Positions 17,540 through 25,975 are shown, counted from the first letter of the stretch. The stretch is DNA of 64,000 nt from Desulforhabdus amnigena (GCF_027925305.1 NZ_BSDR01000001.1:2817001-2881000); one strand, 5' to 3'. The notes: generated by a model not told the origin, from the sequence alone. Made by a program: numbers and translations.

Positions 17540-19257
17540 GCGGCATGTTCATATTCTCTGCCAGCTCGGTGATAGCCTCTATAGACTTTCACGGGCGACC
17601 AATCAGGACTCACCGGGAGCGGAGGCGGCGCAAGGTGAGCGAATTCCTCCGATCCGTAAACAACCTTGCCATTCAGTATCGTCAGAACCGATTCCAAATG
17701 TTTGATCCGCTCTTCGGCAATGGAGAAATAGTCTTCTGTGAGCACAGAAAGGTCGGCCAATTTACCTTCCTCAATCGCCCCTTTCTTCGTTTCTTCCCCG
17801 GAAAACCATGCACTTCCAATGGTGTAAAGGCGGAGCGCTGCGGTACGGTCAAGGAGGTTGGATGCAGGATACAGCCTGGTGCCCCCGGCAGTACGGCCGG
17901 TTACAAGCCAATAAAGACTGAGCCATGGATTATAGCTTGCAACCCTTGTCGCATCTGTTCCCGCACCGACCGAAATTCCCATCTCCAGCATCCGTGCAAC
18001 GGGAGGCGTGTGCTCCGCTGCCTTCGCTCCGTAACGCTCAATGAAGTGCTCCCCCTGGTAGGCCATACGGTTTTGAATGGCAATCCCACCCCCGAGTGCC
18101 ATCACTCGTTCCATGTTGGGTTCGCTTATGGTTTCAGCGTGATCAAGAAACCAGCGCAAGCCATCGAAAGGGGCTTCCCGGTTGATTTTCTCAAAGACAT
18201 TTAAGAAGCGACTGATTGATTGGTCATAAGTTGCATGGAGTCTAAACGGCCACTTGTTTTCCACCAACAGACGCACCACTGATTCGAGATCCTCTTCCAT
18301 AGTGGGCGGAAGGTCGGGTCGAGGTTCCAGAAAATCCTCGAAATCAGCACCTGAAAAAACGAGCATCTCGCCCGCTCCGTTCACACGAAAAAAGTCGTCC
18401 CCCTCGCCCGGATGAGTCATAGAGACCCATTTGTTGAAATCGCCGAACTCCTCTTTCGGTCGTTGAGTAAACAGGTTGTAGGAAAATCGAACCGTGAGTT
18501 CATCCCTTCGGGCCAGCTCCTTGATGACAGCATAGTCGTCAGGGTAGTTTTGAAAGCCGCCGCCCGCGTCGATCACGCTGGTGACCCCAAAGCGATTGAG
18601 CTCGCGCATGAAATGACGAGAGGAATTGAGCTGATCGTCGTAAGAGAGTTTCGGACCCTTTGCGAGGCTTGCGTACAGAAGCAGGGCATTGGGACGGGCA
18701 ACAAGGAGTCCCGTGGGGTTGCCCTTGCGGTCCCGCTGGATTTCGCCGCCGGGGAAGTCGGGAGTATCCCGAGTATAGCCGAGGGCACGCAGGGCCGCAC
18801 CGTTGAGAAAAGCCCTGTCATAAAGATGAAGGACAAAAACCGGCGTTTCGGGGGCTGCCTCATTGATTTCTCTCAAAGTAGGCATGCGTCTTTCCGAGAA
18901 TTGAAACTCCGACCATCCCCCGATGACCCGCACCCACTGAGGCGGCGGAGTACGCCGGGCCTGGTCGTGGAGCATCGCCAGGGCGTCCGCCAAAGAGGGA
19001 ACGCCGTCCCAACGCAGCTCCATATTGTAGTTCAGCCCTTCGCGGATCACGTGGATGTGAGAATCATTCAAACCGGGAATCACTGTTCGATCATTAACAT
19101 CAATAACTTGAGTGGTTTTCCCCTTTACGGCCATCACCTCGGCATCCGTCCCAACCTTCAGAATACGTCCATCTTTTATTGCAAGGGCGGAAGCCTGCGG
19201 GGTATCTTTGCTGAGTGTGGTAATACGACCATTCAGGAGAATTAGATCTGCTATCAT
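17536..19257 (-). CDS. YtcJ-like amidohydrolase family protein, 573 aa
   Basis: The ATG at 19257 follows GGGAGA and gives MIADLILLNGRITTLSKD, the normal start of this family; the longer frame upstream has no matching site. Metal-site motifs of the amidohydrolase superfamily are visible: NDSHIHV, FRLHATYD, LDHAE and GTDATR near the C-terminus. Members are exported or cytoplasmic hydrolases of amide or ester bonds, mostly of unknown substrate. Behind it in the same direction is decayed sequence. Upstream lies an isochorismatase-like hydrolase (gap 131 bases), a pairing I have seen in other Proteobacteria, so the two may act in one catabolic step. The neighbourhood suggests acquisition by transfer. 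Confidence 0.82.
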   Translation of the reverse strand: MIADLILLNGRITTLSKDTPQASALAIKDGRILKVGTDAEVMAVKGKTTQVIDVNDRTVIPGLNDSHIHVIREGLNYNMELRWDGVPSLADALAMLHDQARRTPPPQWVRVIGGWSEFQFSERRMPTLREINEAAPETPVFVLHLYDRAFLNGAALRALGYTRDTPDFPGGEIQRDRKGNPTGLLVARPNALLLYASLAKGPKLSYDDQLNSSRHFMRELNRFGVTSVIDAGGGFQNYPDDYAVIKELARRDELTVRFSYNLFTQRPKEEFGDFNKWVSMTHPGEGDDFFRVNGAGEMLVFSGADFEDFLEPRPDLPPTMEEDLESVVRLLVENKWPFRLHATYDQSISRFLNVFEKINREAPFDGLRWFLDHAETISEPNMERVMALGGGIAIQNRMAYQGEHFIERYGAKAAEHTPPVARMLEMGISVGAGTDATRVASYNPWLSLYWLVTGRTAGGTRLYPASNLLDRTAALRLYTIGSAWFSGEETKKGAIEEGKLADLSVLTEDYFSIAEERIKHLESVLTILNGKVVYGSEEFAHLAPPPLPVSPDWSPVKVYRGYHRAGREYEHAA

Positions 19258-19388
19258 GGTCTTCTCCCTTTTCCTCGCCGCGGTGTGCGCCTCTTTTTCA
19301 ACAGGAAACGAATAGAGGCGCCAGGCGGCGATTACCAAAATCCCGGGCCGAGAGCTGTAAATGCCCGCCCGGGATCTCTGAACTCGAG

Positions 19389-20060
19389 TCATGCGGCTTT
19401 CTTCGCCTCGCCGGCATGCTCGCCCAGCATGGCTTTCGCGTAGTCAATCCCCACGCCATAGGCCCCACCGTGTTCCCTTGCGACTGCCAGCACGGCATCG
19501 TAGGTTTTCGTTCGAGCCCAATCGCGCTGCCATTCGAGAAGCACCTGGAGCCATGTCAGCGGGACAATCCCAGCCTGGATCATCCGTTTGACAGCGGCCT
19601 CATGAGCCTCGGTTGTAACTCCACCTGAAGCATCGATCACGATGTAAACTTCCAGATCGTCATCCTTGGCCGACAGGGCCGCCGTTGCCAGACAAACTTC
19701 CGTCCACAGAGCGGCCATGACAAGCTTCTTACGGCCGGTCCTTGCAACAGCATCGACCACCCTTTTGTCCTCCCATGCGTTCATGGTGGTTCTGTCAATG
19801 GGCTTGATATTCGGGAAAACCGCTTGCAGGGGCGCAAAAAGCGGCCCGCTAAAGCTCTCTGCTGCAATCGTTGTCAATATGGTGGGTACATTGAAAAGCT
19901 TTGCGGATTTTGCAAGTCCGGTCACATTGTTCACTAGCGTTTGACCGTCGATGGAGCGGGTTGCAAAAGCCATTTGCGGCTGGTGATCAATCAAAAGAAG
20001 CACAGAATTTTCTGGAGTTAGCAGGCGGAAGCTTGCTCCCCCGTTCTCGCTTGATTTCAT
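19389..20060 (-). CDS. Isochorismatase-like cysteine hydrolase (YcaC type), 223 aa
   Basis: The likely Asp-Lys-Cys triad is visible: Asp in VLLLIDHQPQMAF, Lys in NAWEDKRVVDA, and Cys in LWTEVCLATAAL. The start at 20060 follows GGAG. An ATG at 20081 is in frame but less well placed. YcaC-type members form large ring assemblies and hydrolyse unknown amides; the C-terminal extension (VGIDYAKAMLGEHAGEAKKAA) is longer than in minimal members. It is upstream of the YtcJ-like amidohydrolase on the same strand. Confidence 0.82.
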   Translation of the reverse strand: MKSSENGGASFRLLTPENSVLLLIDHQPQMAFATRSIDGQTLVNNVTGLAKSAKLFNVPTILTTIAAESFSGPLFAPLQAVFPNIKPIDRTTMNAWEDKRVVDAVARTGRKKLVMAALWTEVCLATAALSAKDDDLEVYIVIDASGGVTTEAHEAAVKRMIQAGIVPLTWLQVLLEWQRDWARTKTYDAVLAVAREHGGAYGVGIDYAKAMLGEHAGEAKKAA

Positions 20061-20373
20061 CGTATGTCTCCTGATAAACAAGGCCCGATCCGGCCTTGAC
20101 TGCTGATAATTTTTTATAGGCCTGACTTAATAAAACAGGCCTTTTGAACGGTTCGCAACATACGTCCTTGGTGAGCGTGCAGTCATATTTTTGGGTGATG
20201 AATATCGAGTGGCCCACGGTTGCCTCCTTGTGGTCGACACACCTTCGATTCCACCTTAAAAGCTCCCCCTAACGTTGGTCAGGAGAGAGCTTCAACCTCT
20301 CACCTTACTTCATCATAAAGACATACTAAGCATTCTTCTTTTAGCGGCAAGCAATCAAAAATCTAGCATTAAA

Positions 20374-20503
20374 TACTGTATCAAGGCCTTCTCTGAAACT
20401 GACTTTACTGAAGATCTAAAAAAAAACAGATGTGCCGACGCTGATCATTCAAGGCAACGATGACCAAATCGTGCCAATCGGTGCCTCAGCCCTGCTCTCC
20501 ACA
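20374..20503 (+). pseudogene. Fragment of an alpha/beta hydrolase (non-haem chloroperoxidase/esterase type)
   Basis: The plus strand reads YCIKAFSETDFTEDLKK and, after a one-base frameshift at a run of A, VPTLIIQGNDDQIVPIGASA. This is the segment of chloroperoxidase-type hydrolases that carries the catalytic Asp (GNDDQIVP). Nothing of the N-terminal Ser motif or C-terminal His is present. It abuts the next fragment, so two unrelated gene scraps are joined here. Confidence 0.7.
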
Positions 20504-20511
20504 TGATGTCT

Positions 20512-20785
20512 TGCATGTCCTTGAGATAGATCATCCTGCTACCCAATCCTGGAAGCGCGAACGTCTCAAGGAAACAGGCATCCCTCCCGCAAACACTCAC
20601 CTTTTCGCCCGTAGACTTTGAGAACCAGACCCTTGAGGAAGGACTGAAGCGAGTTGGATTCGATACCAGCAAGTGTACTTTCTTCTCATGGCTTGGGGTG
20701 ATGATGCATCTGACGAGTAGCGCGATCAGCGCCACGCTGAGATTCGCTGCATCGATGCCTGTGGGCAGTCGAATAGTTGATGTTG
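20512..20785 (+). pseudogene. Fragment of a SAM-dependent methyltransferase (leucine carboxyl methyltransferase-like)
   Basis: VLEIDHPATQSWKRERLKET matches the VDHPATQ motif of the TIGR00027/LCM family. After a frameshift the sequence continues as FSPVDFENQTLEEGLKRVGF and CTFFSWLGVMMHLTSSAI, the following conserved block. The N-terminal SAM-binding part and the C-terminus are missing. The two frames overlap within a few bases, so a single indel plus end truncations explains it. Confidence 0.7.
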
Positions 20786-20836
20786 TCAACCATTTATTTT
20801 CTTGCCATTTTCGCATTTCGCGAATGTAGAAAATCT

Positions 20837-21349
20837 ATGATTCTGAAACCGCACGACATCTACGTTTTGATGAAGCTGGTGGCTCTTGGAGAGTCCCGCT
20901 GGACCTATGCCTGCCTTTCAGAGTCGCTTTTTATGAGCCTTTCGGAAGTGCATGCAGCCATCAAGCACGCCTTGACCGCTCGTCTCTATGATGATCTGAG
21001 AAGAATGCCGATCAAAAAAGCCCTGGAGGAGTATCTCATCCACGGCGTGAAGTACGCCTATCCACCCGACCGTGGCGGCCCCACACGCGGTATGCCCACC
21101 AGCTATGCTGCACCACCCCTCAACCAGATGATCTCCTTCTCGGATGATCTGCCTCCGGTTTGGCCGGACCCTGAGGGGAGCACCCGAGGCATTGAATTCT
21201 CCCCTTTGCACAAGTCTGCTCCAAGAGCTGCCGCAGGTGATCAAAAATTCTATGAACTGCTCGCGCTCGTTGATGCCGTTCGAGGCGGACGTGCAAGGGA
21301 AAGAGATCTGGCTGTCAGGGAAATTCAAAAGAGGTTGCAGAATATATGA
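20837..21349 (+). CDS. HTH-type hypothetical protein, 170 aa, paired with a nucleotidyltransferase gene
   Basis: The N-terminal half looks like a winged helix: MILKPHDIYVLMKLVALGES, then YACLSESLFMSLSEVHAAIK. The middle is Pro-rich (YPPDRGGPTRGMPTSYAAPPL) and the end helical. The ATG at 20837 matches the usual start of such proteins; a start at 20777 is in frame. Its stop overlaps the next start by 4 bases (ATGA), so it is co-translated with the nucleotidyltransferase at 21346. That layout recalls toxin-antitoxin-like pairs in which a DNA-binding protein precedes an AbiEii-type nucleotidyltransferase. It appears intact although its partner is broken. Confidence 0.6.
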   Translation: MILKPHDIYVLMKLVALGESRWTYACLSESLFMSLSEVHAAIKHALTARLYDDLRRMPIKKALEEYLIHGVKYAYPPDRGGPTRGMPTSYAAPPLNQMISFSDDLPPVWPDPEGSTRGIEFSPLHKSAPRAAAGDQKFYELLALVDAVRGGRARERDLAVREIQKRLQNI

Positions 21350-21766
21350 CCAGCCTGGAGATGGTTATCACCGTTGCGAGAAGGCTCGGTAGCCTGCGGG
21401 ATGAGGTTGCCTTCCTGGGAGGTGCTACCACGTCCTTTCTCATCACTGACCCGGCCTATCCACAGGTGCGGCCGACTCTGGATGTGGACGTGATCGTCAA
21501 GATCGCATCCCGAATGGAATATTACAGGCTTGAAGAAAGACTCCGCAACCTTGGGTTTACTCAGGCAATGGGCAAGGACGAGCCTGTTTGCCGTTGGCTG
21601 GTCGAAGGAGTCAAGATCGATGTGATGCCCACGGAAGAAAGCATTCTCGGGTTCTCCAACCGCTGGTATTCCGATCCACTCATCCGCACTCTGCCGGAAA
21701 TGGATCGATCATGCGGCTGGCGCCGGTGCCGCTCTTCTTTGCAGGAAAGCCAAAAGAAGCGATTGA
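21346..21766 (+). pseudogene. AbiEii-like nucleotidyltransferase, frameshifted
   Basis: The start MTSLEMVITVARRLGSLRDEV is followed by FLGGATTSFLITDP and RPTLDVDVIVKI, the Gly-Gly and Asp-x-Asp signature of minimal nucleotidyltransferases of the AbiEii/DUF6036 type. After [12 protein letters not shown] the frame is lost and homology continues in another frame ([20 protein letters not shown]). The C-terminal half is then replaced by an unrelated fragment. The gene is translationally coupled to the HTH gene before it. Confidence 0.65.
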
Positions 21767-22240
21767 GAAATCCGCTCTGAGCTCCCGCACAACTCACGGA
21801 GGCTCCATCCCGTCTTACGGATCTATGTCGGATGCGCAGAAGTGCTGTACGGAGACCTGGGAGATGTGGACATCTTCAAGATTCACAAACGATCGGGCAA
21901 AGTATCCCTCCTGAAGTATGATGACTTCGACGGCAAACCGCTTCCAGAACTCCAGGAGCGAGTGAAAGTGAATCTCAGGCGGCAGTTCATCGAGGTTTTT
22001 GACCATCGATCCCCGGACCGCCAGGAGATCCTGTATTTCAAAGAAAGATATGTGGCCAAGGATCATCCCAAACGGGCAATGTGGGAAGAATTCAGCAGAT
22101 GCCTGCAGAACTTGGACTTGGATCTGAATACCGGCTACGGTCCATCCAAGCAGGAATTGCTTTCACTCCTCGCCGGCAAGGGGCTCACAATCGACATCAA
22201 AAGAGCCGGGAACTCTGCTGAAGTCAACGAACAAGAATAA
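21767..22240 (+). pseudogene. C-terminal fragment resembling DNA phosphorothioation-associated methyltransferases
   Basis: The frame opens after a TGA and reads [72 protein letters not shown] and GYGPSKQELLSLLAGKGLTI. This pattern recalls the C-terminal part of the putative methyltransferases found beside dnd genes. The N-terminal catalytic domain is missing. The match is from memory and needs a profile search (TIGR04096). No dnd genes are in the window. Confidence 0.4.
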
Positions 22241-22371
22241 TGGAACAAATGCCGGTTGGGCTCCCATCACCAAAAACCTTGTTCAGGGTTTCAGAAATAT
22301 TGATGTTGTACTGCTCGTGAAAGTGGCCTGTAGAGGAAGGGGAATACGCAGCTTTTCCCCTTTGAATTTTC

Positions 22372-22407
22372 TGGTGCCGAAGCGGGGACTCGAACCCCGA
22401 CAGGCGT
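22372..22407 (-). repeat. Partial tRNA-Leu copy 1 (3' end only), putative attachment-site scar
   Basis: These 36 bases equal the acceptor, T-arm and part of the variable arm of the complete tRNA-Leu gene at 26851-26937, including the CCA. Identity stops abruptly at AGGCGT, where an SDR gene fragment begins in frame. It cannot make a tRNA. Confidence 0.85.
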
Positions 22408-22609
22408 GCGGGTCAATGCGATGTGTCCCGGATTGGTGGAGGAAAGCGTGGCTACGGAAGCCGAGCGCAAGGCCATGGCTGAGCAGATCCCACTCGGGCG
22501 GCCCGTGCGTCCGCAAGAAATCGCCAAAACGGTGAGACGGCTCATCAACGACAGCCCGGAAAGCATGACCGGCAGCCTGATTGCAGTTTCCGGCGGCTGG
22601 GAATATTGA
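22406..22609 (+). pseudogene. C-terminal fragment of a short-chain dehydrogenase/reductase
   Basis: RVNAMCPGLVEESVATEAER, then EQIPLGRPVRPQEIAKTVRR and MTGSLIAVSGGWEY, is the conserved end of SDR enzymes (GVRVNAICPG to GGxxY). The N-terminal NAD(P)-binding fold and the Ser-Tyr-Lys catalytic site are absent; upstream is the tRNA-Leu scar. The join falls where GGCGTGCGGGTC would encode GVRV, which suggests microhomology-driven or integrase-mediated truncation. Confidence 0.8.
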
Positions 22610-22672
22610 ATGTGCGAGCCATCAGCGAAGAAGGTTCTTGATCCCAATACGGGATCATGCTATTTTTTAATT

Positions 22673-22966
22673 ATGCGAATCATCTCCCGGAGAACACTCA
22701 AGGAGTTTTGGGAACGGCACCCAGATGCAGGGCAACCTCTTCAGGGTTGGTATGCCGATGTGAAGCAGGCTGACTGGAGATCTCCCTCAGATATCAAGAG
22801 TATTTACCGGAATGCCAGCTTTGTGGCTGACAACCGGGTAGTCTTCAACATCAAAGGCAATACTTACCGAGTGGTTGTAGCCATTCAGTATCAGTTTGGT
22901 ATCGTCTACATCCGATTTGTTGGTACTCATGAAGAGTACGACAGGATCGATGCCGCCACTGTCTAA
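22673..22966 (+). CDS. higB: HigB-family mRNA interferase toxin, 97 aa
   Basis: The start MRIISRRTLKEFWERHPDAG and the block NASFVADNRVVFNIKGNTYR with FVGTHEEYDRID are hallmarks of HigB-type RelE-superfamily toxins. These cut mRNA at the ribosome. Length is normal for the family. The ATG at 22673 is preferred over the earlier in-frame start because it matches the family start. It lies 15 bases upstream of its antitoxin gene, the toxin-first order typical of higBA. The module sits between two tRNA-Leu scars, as expected for an island-stabilising system. Confidence 0.88.
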   Translation: MRIISRRTLKEFWERHPDAGQPLQGWYADVKQADWRSPSDIKSIYRNASFVADNRVVFNIKGNTYRVVVAIQYQFGIVYIRFVGTHEEYDRIDAATV

Positions 22967-22981
22967 GCGGAGTCTCAACGT

Positions 22982-23359
22982 ATGGAAATTAAGCCTATCA
23001 AAACAGAAGCTGATTACGAAGCAGCATTGGAGGAAGTAGATCGTCTATTTGATGCCGGCCCCAACACACCGGAAGGGGATCGACTGGAGGTGCTCACTAC
23101 CCTTATCGAAGCATACGAAGAGAAGCATCACCATATTCCTCCTCCAGATCCAATTGAAGCTGTTCTCTACTACATGGAGAGCCGTGGCCTTTCCCGCCGT
23201 GACCTTGAGCCATATATCGGTAGCCGTGCCCGGGTCTCCGAGGTTCTTAACCGAAAGCGGCCACTCACCATCTATATGATAAGGAAGCTTCACACTGGCC
23301 TGGGCATCCCAGCAGAAGTCCTTATACAACCATATTCTTCGGAGGAATCTGCTGCCTGA
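22982..23359 (+). CDS. higA: HigA-family antitoxin, 125 aa
   Basis: An acidic helical N-terminal part (AALEEVDRLFDAGPNTPEGD) precedes an Xre-type HTH (about 65-115: MESRGLSRRDLEPYIGSRAR, VSEVLNRKRPLTIYMIRKLH). It neutralises HigB and probably represses the operon. It follows higB by 15 bases with no terminator between. It appears intact. Confidence 0.88.
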   Translation: MEIKPIKTEADYEAALEEVDRLFDAGPNTPEGDRLEVLTTLIEAYEEKHHHIPPPDPIEAVLYYMESRGLSRRDLEPYIGSRARVSEVLNRKRPLTIYMIRKLHTGLGIPAEVLIQPYSSEESAA

Positions 23360-23551
23360 TCGGATAGCCGGGGGCTTCCCCAAGCCCTCACACTACTCTT
23401 GCCGCAGGGGTAAGTCGCTGTGACCTTTTAATACTCTGACGACGCCACTCAATATAGCTCTCCTGAAAAGCAAATCTTTAGCTGAGGAGAAGCGCAAAAA
23501 GGAAGTGTTTTTCACCTCTTGAGGTCGGAACGGCTTGCAACCAAAGCAATG

Positions 23552-23671
23552 TTACCCAAAACGTTACCCAACAAAAAAGAGGTTAGGCCATTGGAGCCCA
23601 ACCCCTTGAATTTTCTTGGTGCCGAAGCGGGGACTCGAACCCCGACAGGCGTACGCCCACTAGACCCTGAA
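23552..23671 (-). repeat. Partial tRNA-Leu copy 2 with downstream flank (120-bp direct repeat, att-like)
   Basis: These 120 bases match 26786-26905 with one mismatch seen. The repeat covers the terminator-bearing flank and the tRNA 3' half up to the anticodon loop (TTCAGGG on the minus strand). Identity ends exactly at the 5' edge of that loop. This is the pattern left by tyrosine-recombinase integration into a tRNA anticodon loop. The bases from 23672 to about 24230 (560 bases) hold nothing I recognise. Confidence 0.85.
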
Positions 23672-24229
23672 TCGATTGACAAAGAGCAAATAGGGATGCA
23701 CCGGGAAACATAAAAACTAAATATTTTAATATCATGCACAATATTTTCGTTTCCGGGATACATTGGGAAAAATGAGGAAAAAGAGGGGTATTTTTGGGTG
23801 TTTCTCGACCAAATCTTGACCAACTTCTCCCCCGCTTTTGTCCGATCCAGCGCCGTTCAGATCATCCCCCTATCCCTCAAATTCTGTTTCGCTTCCGGCT
23901 TCGAAATCCGAGGGTATATTGCCGTGATATTCAACGATGAATTTTTCAACCAGCGCTGAACCACGATTACGGGGTTCGAACCAGAAACCGAGTTTTCCAC
24001 TCCACCGGAAAATACAACTGAGAGCCAACAAGTACAACAAAATAGTCTTCCTTTCTATCTGGTTGGAGTCCACAAAAATTCGGGAAAAAGCAGAAAAGTT
24101 TCTCCTGTTCGGGGAAAGCCCAGGGAAAGTAGTCAAGTGGATTTGGAATGTGGTACACTGCCGAACTGAAAATTGATGTAACATTATGTTACATTTCTGT
24201 TGACCACTTCCATTTCTGAGGATTATCAT

Positions 24230-24521
24230 TTGGGTGAGTCGTTTACCAGGTCGGAAGCCACCAGGCTCGTGCGTGAGATTGCAAGGTTCGGTGATATACA
24301 AACAACCGGTCATTGCCGAAAGAGGATGGTGGAAAGGCAGTTCAGCTTTCAGGATCTCCTTTCGGTGCTGCTGAATGGGGAGGTAAAAGACCAGCCCGAG
24401 TATGATAGTACACGATCAATACAAGTACCGGGTAGAGGGCAACAGCATTGATGGTGATTCAGCCGTTGCCGTAACCGTCATCGTGAGCGTCCGTGCAGTC
24501 TTGGTAGTGACCATCTTTTGA
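24230..24521 (+). pseudogene. DUF4258/MqsR-like toxin, frameshifted
   Basis: The TTG at 24230 with GAGG nine bases ahead gives LGESFTRSEATRLVREIARF, HCRKRMVERQFSFQDLLSVL and GEVKDQPEYDS. Then homology jumps frame to HDQYKYRVEGNSIDGDSAVA and VTVIVSVRAVLVVTIF. A single one-base indel near 24412 separates the two parts. DUF4258 proteins are RelE-fold toxin-like partners of YgiT/MqsA-type antitoxins, and such an antitoxin follows 10 bases later. As read, the toxin is truncated by about 35 residues. Confidence 0.72.
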
Positions 24522-24531
24522 GGAGACGATA

Positions 24532-25020
24532 TTGGATCGTTCAGGGAAATGCCCAACATGCGGGAGTGAACATTTTCTTTTCGAGAAATCACACCACCAT
24601 TTTCTTGAAAGTGGACTGGAAAATGTTCACCTGACCAATGTTGAAATCGGGACATGTGCCGATTGCGGCGAAAAAGTCGTTTCCATTCCTCATTCAACTG
24701 AACTCATGCGACTGATCGGTCAAAGCATCCTGCTCAAACCCACAAGTCTTAACGGCGCCGAGATCCGATTCCTCCGCAAGAATCTCTATTTGAAAATCAA
24801 CGAATTCGCTCAATTGCTCGGAGTGGATAGGGTCACCGTCTCCAGATGGGAAAACGAACACGAAAAGCCATCGAGATCCGCTGATCGATTGGTGAGGCTC
24901 ACCTATGCCCTGGAGGCGAAGATCGGTGAGGGAGTAGTAGAAGAGTTACGAAAGAATCTCAGGAAGGAAGAAATCGAGTCCACCGTGGATTTTTTTGTGT
25001 CGCTCCCGTTGGCATCATAG
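24532..25020 (+). CDS. MqsA/YgiT-type zinc-finger HTH antitoxin, 162 aa
   Basis: The start is TTG behind GAGGAG. The N-terminal zinc finger has two CxxC pairs (KCPTCGS and GTCADCGEK). The C-terminal half is an Xre HTH (about 80-135: GAEIRFLRKNLYLKINEFAQ, LLGVDRVTVSRWENEHEKP). This is the usual layout of antitoxins paired with MqsR- or DUF4258-type toxins. It is intact while its toxin is frameshifted, the direction of decay expected because losing the antitoxin first would be lethal. Confidence 0.8.
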   Translation: MDRSGKCPTCGSEHFLFEKSHHHFLESGLENVHLTNVEIGTCADCGEKVVSIPHSTELMRLIGQSILLKPTSLNGAEIRFLRKNLYLKINEFAQLLGVDRVTVSRWENEHEKPSRSADRLVRLTYALEAKIGEGVVEELRKNLRKEEIESTVDFFVSLPLAS

Positions 25021-25059
25021 GCATCGTCTCATTATTCAGGTAATCATTTCGGTTCACGA

Positions 25060-25274
25060 GTCAGTCCACTAGATTTATTTTCCACGATCCAGTACGTTTC
25101 CTTGTGGTGGTGAGACTCCTATTGCGCCAGGGCTTTGAGTGCAAAATTCTGTTCTGCATACTCAGCCACCAGTACACCGGCTCCGTTGTCATCCTGCCGC
25201 CAAAGCTCCCATGTGGAGAACTTGTTGAACCGATCTGATTCGCCAGGCATACGGAGTACCTTGTCTCTCAACAT
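25060..25274 (-). pseudogene. Small decayed gene, SPOR/DUF-like (ELWRQDDNG motif)
   Basis: On the minus strand, MPGESDRFNKFSTWELWRQD is followed by NGAGVLVAEYAEQNFALKAL, an in-frame TAG at 25119-25121, then HHHKETYWIVENKSSG. The two halves match the start and end of small proteins with the pattern ELWRQDDNGxxFLV...GHKQTYWI. The internal stop marks it as broken. The family name is not known to me. Confidence 0.4.
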
Positions 25275-25348
25275 CTCCAGAGTGTTTCAATGATCACCAT
25301 TGAAGGATCATCCAAATCGGAATAACCATTATTTTTAATTCACTGAAA

Positions 25349-25610
25349 GTGGCTTGTAAGATTAGAGGGCTAGGAGTTGCAGGTGCCTCAGGTCTACTAT
25401 CCTTACTCTATCCACGTTATTTCGCTGCAGTAAATCAGTTTGTTGTTAAAGCTCTCCAGAAAGTCGATGAATACAAAGAGAAGGTTCAAAACATGAAACC
25501 TGAAAATCTTTCATTAAATGATGGTGTTGTTTTGACAAACATAATGAGAAAAAAATCGTCAGAGATGAATGCAAAATTTTCTACATCCTTCTGGGGGCCA
25601 AGAACTTTAG
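25349..25610 (+). pseudogene. Fragment of an unknown protein with helix-hairpin-helix-like start
   Basis: CKIRGLGVAGASGLLSLLYP, then YFAAVNQFVVKALQKVDEYK and GVVLTNIMRKKSSEMNAKF, has the look of a DNA-repair or nuclease accessory domain (IRGxGVxxASGLLSLLYP resembles an HhH motif). The frame lacks a proper start and runs into a group II intron maturase fragment on the other strand at about 25611. The family is not identified. Confidence 0.35.
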
Positions 25611-25945
25611 AGATACCGGGCGGTTCACAGAAACTACTGAGCCTGAGCCGGGTAGTGGATGTTGACCCACAGTTCTTTGACAGACAGAAGCCCCTGAGCC
25701 TTGAGCCACTTGTTGGTCATGCCGGTCTGGGTAGCGAGGGTGCGAGCCAGGTGTCAGGGTCCCCTTACGGTTCATTGCCACAGGAATGGACGCTGAAAGC
25801 GAGGTGCCGAGCCTGAGAAGCTCCTGCATTTTCGTGCGGGGCCGGCGCCACTGCTTCCAGTAACACATACGCACGCGACGTCTGATCCAGTGGTCGATCC
25901 CGGGGATCGGCCGGTAGTAGTCGGCGATCCCGAAGTAGTTCACTG
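25611..25945 (-). pseudogene. C-terminal tail of a group II intron reverse transcriptase/maturase
   Basis: VNYFGIADYYRPIPGIDHWI, RRRVRMCYWKQWRRPRTKMQ and LLRLGTSLSASIPVAMN are the end of LtrA-type group II intron proteins (maturase domain X to C-terminus). After a frameshift the text continues toward GMTNKWLKAQGLLSVKELWV. No reverse transcriptase core, intron RNA domains V/VI or 5' part are seen, so it is a dead remnant. Confidence 0.78.
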
Positions 25946-25975
25946 TTGTGGCACGGTCTCCTGACCGTGCCACAA
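25946..25975. repeat. Perfect 13-bp stem with 4-base loop at the maturase-remnant edge
   Basis: TTGTGGCACGGTC, loop TCCT, GACCGTGCCACAA. It marks the boundary where maturase homology ends and the upstream region of the Uma2 gene begins. No T-run follows. It may be a REP-type palindrome or the scar of a deletion. Confidence 0.55.

Noticed and set aside
22372-23671. Two further tRNA-Leu genes
   Set aside because: Only the 3' parts are present (36 and 55 bases); neither has a 5' acceptor strand or D-arm, so they are att scars.
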